DNA of 64,000 nucleotides from Pseudomonas sp. SJZ079 (GCF_007993865.1 NZ_VIUH01000001.1:248001-312000); one strand, 5' to 3'. Positions 33,958 to 42,989 are shown, counted from the stretch's first letter. Numbers and translations are program-made. Notes: a model not told the origin generated them from the sequence alone.

Positions 33958-35490
33958 TCACTTGCTGAAGATGTTGTTCCACAGTCGCTTGATCGGGTTC
34001 TGTGTGTCTTGCTTTGGCGAACTGCTTGCTCGCCTGACGGATTTGCTGGCCGGCGCCCGCGGCGCCTGGGCCAACTGAACGCGGCGCTCATGAGCATCAT
34101 AGAGCTTTAGCAAGGTTTCATTGGCCGGCTCCACTTCCAGCCCCTGCTTGATGTACGCCAAGGCCATTCTGTACTCGCGGCGCCCATAGGCCTGCTGGCT
34201 TTGCTCAATAAAGCGCTGCGCAACGCGGTTAATACCCGCCAGGGCCAATAGATTATCCGGCTGCCAGGCCAATACTTGGCGAAAATAGAAGGTCGCGCTG
34301 TCATCCTCTGGCAACAATAGTCGATCTTCCACGAGGCGCTGCTCGGCACTCTCCAGGTAACCGTCGATTCGCGCCTGTAATACCCGGTGCAAACCCTCAA
34401 GGGCTCGGGCGTTGCCTGGATCGAGCAACAACGCCTGGCGGTAGTAGTAATCGGCGTTATTCTGCGGCGGTTCGAGCAGCTTGCCTTCGCCCAAGCGCTG
34501 CTCGGCTTGAGCGATAAAATCGGCGATTTGCAGCTGTTGGTAACCGTAATAACCAGCCCACCCAGCGCCACTCAACGATAGGACGCCAAGCAGCGCCCAG
34601 GGCAGAACTTTGCTTCGTGCACTCACGCCCTTGCGCGCATGAGCCTGGTCCAACTTGAGCCCAGGGGCGATGCGGGTGCTATCCGGGTCGAACGCCTGCA
34701 ACTCATCCAAACTGGCGAGCAGCACCCGGCAGTCGGCAAAGCGCTCGTCCGGGTTCTTGGCCAGCATGCGCTCGAGCAACCATTGGTAGCTGTGCAGATG
34801 CTCCGGCAGGCTGGGCAGTTCCATCTGCACGTGATTCATCACGGTCTGGGTGTAGTTGCCGCCGCGATAGGGATTACTCCCCGTGAGCATCTCCAGCAGG
34901 ATCACGCCGAGGCTGTAAATGTCACAACGGGCATCCAGCGCCAGACACTGAGCCTGCTCCGGACTGCTGTAGGCCGGGCTGCCGACGGCGATACCGAACT
35001 GCGTAAGGTCCTGCTCCAGCGTCACTTCCTTGGCCACGCCAAAGTCGCTGATCACCGCGGTGCCGTCATCCCGAAAGAGGATGTTGGCTGGTTTGATGTC
35101 GCGGTGTACCAAACCATGCTCATGCACCACGGCCAGACCGCTGGCGATCTGGCGGACTACCTGTAACGCGCGATGCGGCGCGAAGACCTCACCCTTGTGC
35201 TGCGCCAGATCGCCGCCGGAGACGAACTCCATCGCCAGGTAATAGCGGCCGTCGGCGAGTCTGTCGATGTCATGGATGGTGATGATCGAGGGGTGATGCA
35301 GGCCGGCCACTATGTGACCTTCCCTGATGAAGCGCTGACTGAACGCCTCGTCGTCGGCGTTGAGCAATACTTTCACCGCGACCTTGCGGTGCAACGAGAG
35401 TTGGGTGGCCAGGTACACCTCGGCCATACCGCCCTTTCCCAGGCGGCCATGCATGCTGTAGCCAGGAATCTCAATCAAGTCTTCATTCAT
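33958..35490 (-). CDS. PknB-type Ser/Thr protein kinase, membrane-anchored
   Basis: 510 residues from ATG 35490 (a GTG 15 bases upstream is possible). The kinase domain is intact: glycine loop GRLGKGGMAEV (15-25), Lys40, HRDIKPAN (129-136) and DFG (149-151), with SPAYSSPEQA in the activation segment. Juxtamembrane and TM follow at about 293-317, then tandem TPR-like helices (ARALEGLHRVLQARIDGYLE) at the periplasmic end. The domain order resembles PpkA-like kinases of type VI secretion regulons, but no secretion genes lie here. It is co-directional with the PP2C upstream (23 bp apart) and the FHA gene downstream. Confidence 0.93.
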   Translation of the reverse strand: MNEDLIEIPGYSMHGRLGKGGMAEVYLATQLSLHRKVAVKVLLNADDEAFSQRFIREGHIVAGLHHPSIITIHDIDRLADGRYYLAMEFVSGGDLAQHKGEVFAPHRALQVVRQIASGLAVVHEHGLVHRDIKPANILFRDDGTAVISDFGVAKEVTLEQDLTQFGIAVGSPAYSSPEQAQCLALDARCDIYSLGVILLEMLTGSNPYRGGNYTQTVMNHVQMELPSLPEHLHSYQWLLERMLAKNPDERFADCRVLLASLDELQAFDPDSTRIAPGLKLDQAHARKGVSARSKVLPWALLGVLSLSGAGWAGYYGYQQLQIADFIAQAEQRLGEGKLLEPPQNNADYYYRQALLLDPGNARALEGLHRVLQARIDGYLESAEQRLVEDRLLLPEDDSATFYFRQVLAWQPDNLLALAGINRVAQRFIEQSQQAYGRREYRMALAYIKQGLEVEPANETLLKLYDAHERRVQLAQAPRAPASKSVRRASSSPKQDTQNPIKRLWNNIFSK

Positions 35491-35512
35491 CTGGGTCAAA
35501 CACACCGAGTGA

Positions 35513-36298
35513 TCACTTCGTTAGGGGCTTGAATAATCTGCTGAGAAAACCGCGTGACTGCGGCGCAGACACCGGTTGCTGTGCGGCGCAGCCGAGTACG
35601 ATGCAAGAGATATTGTCATGCCCGCCCATCTGGTTGGCCAGAGCAATCAGCTGCTCCACCAATTCGTCGAGGCTGCTGGCGCTAGCACACACTTGCTGGA
35701 TTTGCGGGTCGGTCAACTCCCCGGTCAGCCCATCGCTGCACAGCAACAGCAGTTCATGCGGCCCTAGACTGCCGCGCACCTGGCCGATTTCGAGGACCTG
35801 ATCGTCGCGACCCAGGCACTGGAAAATGACATTACGCTGAGGGTGGTTGCGCGCCTCTTCGACGCTCATTTCGCCGGCATCGATCATCGACTGCACCCAG
35901 CTGTGATCACGACTCAAGCAACTGATGCCGTCGGCATCAACGCGATAGGCGCGGCTGTCGCCTACCCAGACAATCTCGAAATCGGCCCCCGAAAAGCGCA
36001 CGGCGACCAGGGTAGTACCCATCCCGCGGCATTCGGCATCGCCCTCGGCAGCGGCGAGGACGGTGCAATTGGCCGCATGCACGGCACTCAGTAAATCCTG
36101 ACCCTCGGCACAGGCGCTACGCAGCGTTTGCAGTGCCAAGGCACTGGCCACCTCACCGCGCCGATGCCCGCCCATGCCATCGGCGACCGCCCATAGACTC
36201 AACTCAGGACAGCACAACAGCGCATCTTCGTTGTGCCCTCGTACCTGGCCAATGGCAGTCTGTGCTGCGTATACCAGGGGTTCTCCAATCAACGCCAT
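35513..36298 (-). CDS. PP2C-type Ser/Thr phosphatase
   Basis: 261 residues from ATG 36298, with AGGCAGG upstream; the frame extends further but lacks a start context. PP2C motifs: RGHNEDA, ADGMGGH (metal-binding Asp), GMGTTLVA, VGDSRAYR, CSDGLTGE and GGHDNIS. The phosphatase would reverse the action of the adjacent kinase. It is transcribed as the first gene of the phosphatase-kinase-FHA group. Confidence 0.94.
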   Translation of the reverse strand: MALIGEPLVYAAQTAIGQVRGHNEDALLCCPELSLWAVADGMGGHRRGEVASALALQTLRSACAEGQDLLSAVHAANCTVLAAAEGDAECRGMGTTLVAVRFSGADFEIVWVGDSRAYRVDADGISCLSRDHSWVQSMIDAGEMSVEEARNHPQRNVIFQCLGRDDQVLEIGQVRGSLGPHELLLLCSDGLTGELTDPQIQQVCASASSLDELVEQLIALANQMGGHDNISCIVLGCAAQQPVSAPQSRGFLSRLFKPLTK

Positions 36299-36652
36299 CG
36301 ACCTGCCTACTTCTTGATCATCTGGAGGGCTGCGTGACATACAGCGTAGAGTCGCTGACAACAACGCGCATGGGCCAATCAGGGTTCGACGCAGTCGTCG
36401 AGCGACGTAGTACCCCCCCATGAACAGCTGCTCAACCTCCTTCATCATAAGCATAGGTGGCCCACTGCAACCATGGCAGCTATCACAGCGCGATAAAAAT
36501 CTAGCGTGCACCTTCTATCGCTCAGCTATTCTCAGAAGAGCAGTAGCGACTTTCGATCCATGCAGGCTCATGCAGCTTGGGAGGTGGGAATGCCCCAGAA
36601 AACCCTTCGATTACCGCATTCTTCAACCGCGAACTAGACAGAGGTGAAGATC
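36299..36652. other. Intergenic region, no gene recognised
   Basis: About 350 bases between the divergent phosphatase and the small 43-codon gene. It contains several short palindromes (catgcaggctcatgcag) and should hold promoters for both. No ORF has coding character. Confidence 0.4.
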
Positions 36653-36784
36653 ATGAGCAAAGGTATGGACTCAAAGAAACAAGCAAAGAAAAAGCCCCTG
36701 AAAACTGCCCATGAAAAACGCATGGCAAAGAAAGGCAAAGCCACCAGTAAAACCATTCTGGGGAGCCACTCCGCAGACGCCTGA
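36653..36784 (+). CDS. Small lysine-rich protein (43 residues)
   Basis: Starts at ATG 36653 after AGAGGTGA. The sequence is strongly basic (MSKGMDSKKQAKKKPLK then TAHEKRMAKKGKATSK) with a non-basic tail (TILGSHSADA). A good ribosome-binding site and a coherent composition support it as real. It shares the (S/T)AHEKR block with the protein at 27117-27392. It probably binds nucleic acid or ribosomes (inference). Confidence 0.6.
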   Translation: MSKGMDSKKQAKKKPLKTAHEKRMAKKGKATSKTILGSHSADA

Positions 36785-36868
36785 GTCATTCGTCCAGCGC
36801 AGGCCCTGCGCCTGCTGCTGGACATTTATCCCGCCCCCAGTGCACCGACCATACCCGGCCCCATCCGC

Positions 36869-37279
36869 ATGCACGACCTGCACTATCGCGCCCTCCCTGT
36901 GCCACTCAAGCCGTTGGCGGACAAGTTCTACCGCAGCCATCGTTCGCGAATGCTAGCCCGCCATGAAGACCAGGTGTGGGTCGCACAACACACCGAAATC
37001 GTCGCCGCGCTGTGCCTGCGGCCTGTCGCTCAGGGGCACTGGCTGACCAGCCTGTTCGTAGCACCCGCACAACGCCAGCAAGGGCTGGCAAGCCAACTGC
37101 TCGAGCAGGCGCTGACGCACACAGCAGGCGCAATCTGGCTGTTCTGCCATCCTGAGTTGAGCTCGTTCTACAGGCGCCAGGGCTTTATGCCTTGCGCCAG
37201 CCTGCCCCCAGCGCTGAATGAACGATTTTTGCGCTATCAGCGCAGCAAGACCTTGATTGCCTTGGAGCGCTGTAGATAA
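36869..37279 (+). CDS. GNAT-family N-acetyltransferase
   Basis: 136 residues. The acetyl-CoA-binding core is LFVAPAQRQQGLASQLLEQAL (motif A Q/R-x-x-G-x-A) with the C-terminal FYRRQGF motif B. The substrate is unknown. The start MHDLHYRALPVPL is preceded by only a weak ribosome-binding site. Its length is on the short side, but the domain is complete. Confidence 0.85.
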   Translation: MHDLHYRALPVPLKPLADKFYRSHRSRMLARHEDQVWVAQHTEIVAALCLRPVAQGHWLTSLFVAPAQRQQGLASQLLEQALTHTAGAIWLFCHPELSSFYRRQGFMPCASLPPALNERFLRYQRSKTLIALERCR

Positions 37280-37434
37280 AGCCAACAATCCACTCATCCA
37301 ATCGGATGAATAGCCCCGCGCCACAGGGTTATTCGTCGATCCGGCGAAAATACTGGCACTTTGCCCGACTTTGACCCTTGCCATCTACTGACTAAGCTCT
37401 GCATCCTTAGCCCAAACAATCACAAGAATCGGCC

Positions 37435-38484
37435 ATGGCTATGCAACACTCGCGACTGCTCAAGCGGCTGCGTCGAGACTTCCAGCTCTCCATCATCACC
37501 TTGATGGGCCTGTTCGGCATCCTGGGCATCTCGCCTTATGCCGTGTATCGCTTGGCGGAAGGTAATTACCTGGTCGGTGCAGCCGATACCATCATCGTGC
37601 TGTCGACCCTGTTCGCCGTGCTCTATGCCTGGCGCACTGGCGACACGGTCAAGCCGGGTATCTACCTGGCGGGTATTTTTTCCGTGGGCGCGACGCTGAT
37701 CGTCATCAACCTCGGGGTCAACGGCCTGTTCTGGATCTACCCGCTGATCCTCTTCAACTTCTTCATGGTCTCGCCGGGCAGAGCCTGGGTGATCACGGCA
37801 CTGGTACTGACCGCGTTGGTCGCCCATGCCCTGTTCGTCCCGGGCACGGTGTTCGACAGCCACTATCAGATGGTGTCATTCCTGGTCACCAGCATGATGG
37901 CCAGCGCCCTGACGTTTATCTTCGCCTACCGCACGCGCAGCCAGCGCGACCAGTTGCAGACCCTGGCGAGCCACGATCCACTGACCGGCGCACGCAATCG
38001 TCGGGCAATGAATGAAGAACTGAAAATAGCGGTATCCACGCATCGCCGACACGGCAACAGCTACGGCGTATTGGTCATGGATCTGGATCACTTCAAACAG
38101 GTCAACGACAGCTACGGCCACCAGGCTGGCGACCAGGTACTAGTGGAGTTCGTCGAGCTGATCAAGGACTCTTCGCGTCAGGAGGATCGCTTGTTTCGCT
38201 TTGGCGGAGAAGAATTCCTGCTACTCCTGCCCAATACCGCCAAGTCAGGCCTGCAGGCGGCCGCGAACCAGCTGCAACAGCAGATCGCGGCCAACCTGCA
38301 AGGCCCAGGCGGGCCGGTGACGGTCTCCATCGGCGGCGCCATTTTGCGCAGTGGTGAACAGTGGGGCAGCTGGCTGCAACGCGCCGATCAGTGCCTGTAT
38401 CAAGCCAAGAGTGCCGGGCGTAACCGCAGCATCATCGATGAGACATCGCAGAACGTCAGCGAACAACCGATCGGTAATAGCTGA
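37435..38484 (+). CDS. Membrane-bound diguanylate cyclase (GGDEF)
   Basis: 349 residues. The N-terminal part has about five or six hydrophobic segments (residues about 18-35, 48-65, 77-97, 99-110, 117-133 and 146-165) of the MASE type. The GGDEF domain follows (about 175-335) with DPLTGARNRRAMNEEL, DLDHFKQVNDSYGH and the active-site GGEEF at 257-261. The inhibitory I-site RQED (248-251) is present five residues upstream, so product feedback is expected. The enzyme makes cyclic di-GMP, favouring biofilm over motility. Confidence 0.95.
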   Translation: MAMQHSRLLKRLRRDFQLSIITLMGLFGILGISPYAVYRLAEGNYLVGAADTIIVLSTLFAVLYAWRTGDTVKPGIYLAGIFSVGATLIVINLGVNGLFWIYPLILFNFFMVSPGRAWVITALVLTALVAHALFVPGTVFDSHYQMVSFLVTSMMASALTFIFAYRTRSQRDQLQTLASHDPLTGARNRRAMNEELKIAVSTHRRHGNSYGVLVMDLDHFKQVNDSYGHQAGDQVLVEFVELIKDSSRQEDRLFRFGGEEFLLLLPNTAKSGLQAAANQLQQQIAANLQGPGGPVTVSIGGAILRSGEQWGSWLQRADQCLYQAKSAGRNRSIIDETSQNVSEQPIGNS

Positions 38485-38627
38485 GAAAATCCACCTTGCC
38501 TGTTAGGTTCCCAGCGCCATCTGGCGCAGCAAGGCAGGCTCTGGGTAGATTCCGCGCAGAAGCCTTGCCCCTGTAACAACACAGACTGAGGCGTGTCTAC
38601 TGAGTACATTCACACCTGAGACCGGTC

Positions 38628-39152
38628 ATGAAACGACGCTCCTTACTCCAAGGCATTGCCCTGCTGCCGGCCCTGCCACTGCTCGGCAGTTATGCCCCGC
38701 TCAGCCTGGCCGAAACCTCCACTGACAGCGCTCCGGTTACCCCGCTGGACAAGCCCCACAGCGCCTGGCGCGAGCTGCTGCCACCTGCTGCCTATGCGGT
38801 GTTGTTCGAAGAAGACACCGAACGCGCTGGCAGCAGCCCGCTGAATCAGGAGAAACGCGCCGGCACCTTCATCTGCGCCGCCTGCTACTTGCCGCTGTTC
38901 GATAGCCAGCACAAATACGACAGCGGTACCGGCTGGCCGAGTTTCACTCAGCCGATTGCCGGTCACACCGGCTTCAAGCGCGATTTCAAATTGATTTTCC
39001 CGCGCACCGAGTACCACTGCGCTCGCTGTGGAGGGCATCAAGGCCATCTGTTCGACGACGGCCCACAGCCGCGTGGCGAGCGCTGGTGCAACAATGGTGT
39101 GGCGCTGCGTTTCGTCCCTCGGGACGAAACCCTTCCTGCACTCAGGAGCTGA
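38628..39152 (+). CDS. msrB: Exported methionine-R-sulfoxide reductase
   Basis: 174 residues with an apparent Tat signal peptide (KRRSLLQGIALLPALPLLGS) rather than a cytosolic start. The MsrB domain has the two zinc CxxC pairs (CAAC and CARC) and the catalytic cysteine in RWCNNG near the end. It reduces methionine-R-sulfoxide, here in the periplasm. It stands 2 bp before msrA, which is also exported, so the pair is a likely operon. Confidence 0.92.
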   Translation: MKRRSLLQGIALLPALPLLGSYAPLSLAETSTDSAPVTPLDKPHSAWRELLPPAAYAVLFEEDTERAGSSPLNQEKRAGTFICAACYLPLFDSQHKYDSGTGWPSFTQPIAGHTGFKRDFKLIFPRTEYHCARCGGHQGHLFDDGPQPRGERWCNNGVALRFVPRDETLPALRS

Positions 39153-39154
39153 AA

Positions 39155-39823
39155 ATGACCGCTATTGTTTTCAACCGGCTCACTCGTGGGCCTCTGCTGG
39201 CGGTATCCCTGTTGCTGGCTGCCTTATTGGCGGCGTGTGGACAGACGTCGGCCCAGACTGCGGAAACCCCCGCTAGCCCACCGAGCAGCAGCGCCGCAGA
39301 AGGCGTGGCGGTATTCGCCGGAGGTTGTTTCTGGTGCACCGAATCGGACTTCGACAAGGTCCCCGGGGTGATTTCGACCACCTCCGGTTACATCGGCGGC
39401 ACGGTTGCCAATCCAACCTACCAACAGGTCTCGGCTGGTAGCACTGGTCATGCCGAAGCGGTGCAGGTGCGTTTCGACCCGAGCAAGACCAGCTACGCCA
39501 AGCTGCTGGAAGCCTTCTGGCCGACCATTGATCCGTTGACCGCGAACGCGCAGTTCTGCGATCACGGCTCACAATACCGAAGCGCAATTTTCTACGGTAA
39601 TGCCGACCAACAGGCACAGGCCGAAGCCTCAAAAGCCGCCCTGCAAAAATCCGGGCGCTTCAACCAGCCCATCGTTACCGAGATCCTCCCGGCCAGCACC
39701 TTCTACCCAGCCGAGGATTACCACCAGGACTATCACCAGAAGAATCCGCTGCGCTATGCCTATTACCGCAGAGGCTGTGGCCGCGATGCTCGGCTTGAGC
39801 AACTGTGGGGAAAAAAAGGCTAG
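39155..39823 (+). CDS. msrA: Exported lipoprotein-type methionine-S-sulfoxide reductase
   Basis: 222 residues from ATG 39155 (AGGAGCTGAAA upstream). The N-terminus RGPLLAVSLLLAALLAAC has the lipobox LLAAC. The MsrA active site GGCFWCTES has its nucleophilic Cys in GCFW. The family's EAVQVRFDPSKTSY and DHGSQYRSAIFY follow, and the C-terminal resolving region carries a Cys in RRGCGRD. It reduces methionine-S-sulfoxide. The pair of surface/periplasmic MsrA and MsrB differs from the cytosolic enzymes and would repair exported proteins under oxidative stress. Confidence 0.93.
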   Translation: MTAIVFNRLTRGPLLAVSLLLAALLAACGQTSAQTAETPASPPSSSAAEGVAVFAGGCFWCTESDFDKVPGVISTTSGYIGGTVANPTYQQVSAGSTGHAEAVQVRFDPSKTSYAKLLEAFWPTIDPLTANAQFCDHGSQYRSAIFYGNADQQAQAEASKAALQKSGRFNQPIVTEILPASTFYPAEDYHQDYHQKNPLRYAYYRRGCGRDARLEQLWGKKG

Positions 39824-39866
39824 GCCGCACTGGCAAGCGCGGACGATAGTCCTTTAGCTGACCCGC

Positions 39867-39910
39867 CCGCCCCTCGCTGCAGCGGCAACTGCCGATGCAG
39901 CGAGGGGCGG
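39867..39910. terminator. Long hairpin between convergent genes
   Basis: A perfect 15-bp stem (ccgcccctcgctgca / tgcagcgaggggcgg) with a further inner CGGCA / TGCCG stem. It lies between msrA (plus) and the HbpS-like gene (minus). No T-run, so it is best read as a bidirectional terminator or stability hairpin. Confidence 0.65.
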
Positions 39911-39966
39911 CTTGGGTTAAGCATCAGGCATGCCCGTGGCGCTGCGCATGCGGATACCCGCGGCCC

Positions 39967-40455
39967 TTACTTGAGCTGGCTCTTGACCTTCTCCAGTGCG
40001 GCGCTGGCGCACTGCTCATCGAGATGACCACCTGGCGCGCCACCAATACCGACAGCACCAATCACCTCATCCCCGACCTTGATCGGCAAGCCGCCGCCCA
40101 ATACCAGGAAGTCGTCGATCATCGGCAGGTTTTGAGCGCCTGGGTTCTTCTGCACCATCTCGACAATGGCCGAGGTGGCGGCCTTGGTCGAAGCCGAGGT
40201 GTAAGCCTTGCGGCGGCTGGCATCGACGGTATGGGGGCCGGCATTGTTCGCACGCAAGACGGCCCGCACCGAACCGGCCCGGTCGACTACCGTGGCGGTG
40301 ACGTTATAGCCCTTAGCGGTGCAACTCTCGACGGCGGCGCTGACGATCTGCGCGGCGAGCTTCTGGCTCATGTTGCGCTCAGTGGCAACCTCTGCCTGAG
40401 CGGTGACACTGAGGGCGGCGAGACTGCCCAGGGCAATGATGGCTAAGGATTTCAT
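39967..40455 (-). CDS. Exported HbpS/GlcG-family protein
   Basis: 162 residues from ATG 40455, in a frame that extends upstream without a start context. A signal peptide covers residues 1-22 (SLAIIALGSLAALSVTAQA). The remainder is a single HbpS/GlcG domain (TERNMSQKLAAQIVSAAVES, GYNVTATVVDRAGSVRAVLRA, LGGGLPIKVGDEVIGAVGIGGAPGG). In Streptomyces HbpS binds haem and modulates the sensor kinase SenS. Here it lies about 120 bp downstream of a response regulator gene and co-directional with a sensor kinase, so a related sensing role is possible but unproven. Confidence 0.85.
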   Translation of the reverse strand: MKSLAIIALGSLAALSVTAQAEVATERNMSQKLAAQIVSAAVESCTAKGYNVTATVVDRAGSVRAVLRANNAGPHTVDASRRKAYTSASTKAATSAIVEMVQKNPGAQNLPMIDDFLVLGGGLPIKVGDEVIGAVGIGGAPGGHLDEQCASAALEKVKSQLK

Positions 40456-40573
40456 AAACGTTCTCCAGTTGAGTTTATCGGCCAGAACCGAAGCCCATTC
40501 TGGGAAGTTTGTACGGCTGAGTACCATCGGCCTGACTGCGGAGGTCTCTGCGTAGAATTACCTAAAGTACCGC

Positions 40574-41194
40574 TCACTCGGGGGCGAGAGCCGTCAGATA
40601 GAGCCTGACCAGTTGCGCCAGCGAATCAACGTCGAGTTTCTCGAACAGGTTGGCGCGGTGGCTTTCCACCGTGCGCGGCGAGAGAGCTAGCTCGCGGGCG
40701 ATCTGCTTGTTGGAAAGACCATCGACGATCTTCGCCAGCACTTCGCCCTCACGCTCGGTGAGGCGGGCCAGACGCGCCTGCGCCTGCCGCGAGACGCTGG
40801 CCTTCTCCCGACTGCGGATGTGCGCACGCACTGCGCCCTGTACCGCCTCGATCAGCTCGCCTTCGTCCGCCGGTTTGCTCAGAAACTCGACTGCGCCACT
40901 GCGAAAAGCCCGCCGACAGGCCGCCAGGTCTCCGTGCCCGGTGAGAATGATCACCGGTAGATCGATGTGCTCGGCGCTCAAGCGATCGAGCAGTTGCAGG
41001 CCCGACTCGCCCGGCATGCGAATATCCAGAATCAGGCAACCGATGGCATGCGCAGCGTATCCGCCGATGAACTCGGCACTGCTGGCATAGGCCTCACTGC
41101 TCAGGCCCACGGAGCGCAGCAACAAGGCCAGCCCCTCGCGCACATCCGGGTCGTCATCCAGCAGATAGACCACCGGGGATTGTTGATTGATCAA
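40574..41194 (-). CDS. FixJ/NarL-type response regulator
   Basis: 206 residues. Receiver domain with DDDPDVREGLAL and phospho-acceptor Asp in LILDIRMPGESGL; conserved Thr (ILTGHGD) and Lys (LSKPADE). The LuxR-type helix-turn-helix output (LTEREGEVLAKIVDGLSNKQIARELALSPRTVESHRANLF) follows at about 140-195. Its start overlaps the kinase stop (ATGA), so the two are translationally coupled. It closely resembles the FixJ/TodT-class regulators that pair with DctB-like kinases. Confidence 0.94.
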   Translation of the reverse strand: MINQQSPVVYLLDDDPDVREGLALLLRSVGLSSEAYASSAEFIGGYAAHAIGCLILDIRMPGESGLQLLDRLSAEHIDLPVIILTGHGDLAACRRAFRSGAVEFLSKPADEGELIEAVQGAVRAHIRSREKASVSRQAQARLARLTEREGEVLAKIVDGLSNKQIARELALSPRTVESHRANLFEKLDVDSLAQLVRLYLTALAPE

Positions 41195-42708
41195 TCGAGC
41201 GCCTCCAGGGCGATAGGCAGGGTCACACTGAACAGGCAGCCGCCGACAGGGCTGCTGACGACACTCAGCTCACCGCCGGCCTGCTCGATAATGCTGGAGC
41301 AGATAGTCAGGCCAAGCCCCAGTCCCCCCTGTTTGGTGGTGAAAAAAGGCTCGAACAAACGACTGGCCACTTCACTGCTGAGGCCCGGGCCGGAGTCGGC
41401 GATATCCAGGCGCAGGCTGCGCGCCTCACGAGTCAGGCTGACATCGAGCCGGCGCAGAGGCTGCCCAGCCATGGCCTCGATGGCATTCAGCAACAGGTTG
41501 ACCAACACCTGTTCGAAGCCGATGGCATCGCCCAGTACCGGCGGCAATCCGCTGGGCAGCGAGGCGTGCACCTTGATCTGCTGGCGGCGCAGCGTCTCGC
41601 GGGTGAGCGCCAGCGCACCCTCGACCACGCCCCGCAACTCAACGGACTCGGCTTGCGGGGTATGCGGTGACATGAACTGGCGCAGTCGATGGACTATCGC
41701 ACCGGCTCGTTTGGCCTGACGCGCCAGGTTGCCGGCGGCCTGCTGAGCACCGGGCAGATCGAGCGGATCGTCGGCGATAAAGTTGGCCAGCGCCTGGCTA
41801 TTGGCGAGCATGGCGGCCAGTGGCTGGTTCAACTCATGGGCGATCCCGGCCGCCAACTCACCCATGGTATTGATGCGCGAGGCCTGAGCCAGGGCCAATT
41901 GCCGCCGGGCGATGCTGCTTTGCCGGTACTGTTCTATCGCCCAGCTGGACAACAGGCTGACCAGCAACAGCATGGCGCTAACCATCCCCAGGCGCAGCCA
42001 GGGCAGCTGCTCGGGTAACGGCGCTTGCCGGCTGGTGAGCAAAAATGGCTGGGACTGGCTGCCCAGGTGCTTGCTGAACAGTAAAGGCGCCATCCCCGTC
42101 CAGCTGGGTTGGCGCAGGGGGAGCTGCCAGAGCACCAGCCCATCACTGGCCGACAGCTCGGCTCCCATAGATGGCGGCGGCAACTCTTCAGGCTGCAGCA
42201 AGCGCTCGCTGGCGATGCGCAGGGCGAAGATCGAACCATGCTGACTGCGGCGCAGCAAACGGTAATGCCCAGGCTCAGCGGGAGCCACGTTCAGCAACCC
42301 TTGGCCGGGGCGCTCAGGCAAGGCTTCCAGCACCCCATCACCGAGCGGCGGGGTCGGCTGACTGGCAATCTGCTGCCAGCGCCCCTGAGCTGTCTTGCGG
42401 TAGCGCTCGATGCTGGCAACCTGCGGATAAGCGCGCTGCAGCGAGGCGGCGAAGGTCGCAAATAACCCACTGGAGGTGCCCATGGAAAGCTCGGCGGCGA
42501 TCAACGCAGCAAGAATCGCCTCGTGCTGTTCGGCCCGTTGCGTCAGCAGACGGTGAACAATCCGCGACTGGGTTTCAAACGCCTCGAGCGTAGCGGCCCG
42601 CTGCTCACCCAGCAGCCAGGTGGCATAAGCCAGGGACAGCCCCAGCCAAACCAGCAAGGCGCTTAACCAGAGCGGCACGGCCTTCAGGCGCATGGGCTGG
42701 GCTGGCAT
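41191..42708 (-). CDS. Sensor histidine kinase with periplasmic sensor domain
   Basis: 505 residues if the ATG at 42708 is used; an internal ATG at 42693 is equally plausible. TM1 is at about residues 11-28 and TM2 at about 239-258, with a sensor domain of about 210 residues between. The kinase core has GELAAGIAHELNQPLAAML (His as phosphoacceptor), NLLLNAIEAM, DSGPGL and GLGLGLTIC. It is the partner of the overlapping regulator. The sensor is unlike the RstB-like kinase earlier in the window. No ligand can be inferred from sequence, although the adjacent HbpS-like gene suggests redox or haem. Confidence 0.9.
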   Translation of the reverse strand: MPAQPMRLKAVPLWLSALLVWLGLSLAYATWLLGEQRAATLEAFETQSRIVHRLLTQRAEQHEAILAALIAAELSMGTSSGLFATFAASLQRAYPQVASIERYRKTAQGRWQQIASQPTPPLGDGVLEALPERPGQGLLNVAPAEPGHYRLLRRSQHGSIFALRIASERLLQPEELPPPSMGAELSASDGLVLWQLPLRQPSWTGMAPLLFSKHLGSQSQPFLLTSRQAPLPEQLPWLRLGMVSAMLLLVSLLSSWAIEQYRQSSIARRQLALAQASRINTMGELAAGIAHELNQPLAAMLANSQALANFIADDPLDLPGAQQAAGNLARQAKRAGAIVHRLRQFMSPHTPQAESVELRGVVEGALALTRETLRRQQIKVHASLPSGLPPVLGDAIGFEQVLVNLLLNAIEAMAGQPLRRLDVSLTREARSLRLDIADSGPGLSSEVASRLFEPFFTTKQGGLGLGLTICSSIIEQAGGELSVVSSPVGGCLFSVTLPIALEALD

Positions 42709-42989
42709 GTCGAGAAAGAGGAAGGCGGCACGGAGCACTCTGCTGTGGGACGGACAATACGCGAGACACCCGAAGTGCCTCTGTTCGCGCAGAGTGTGCC
42801 ACCGCAACACGCCTTTGTCGTTTCCGTACAACTACGCAGAGACCCGTGTAAAAGCCGACTGCTGACGCCGATGCGCGCACAGGACGGGGCTGAGAAGCCT
42901 TATCGCCGCTGTCCCGGAAACCACGACAACGCACAAAGTAAAGCTGCAATGCTTGAGTCGACTACCTGACCCAAAGCATGGGCTCGCGC

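Noticed and set aside
33958..36298. Type VI secretion regulatory cluster
   Set aside because: The kinase/phosphatase/FHA trio is present, but no tss, hcp, vgrG or clpV gene occurs in the window.
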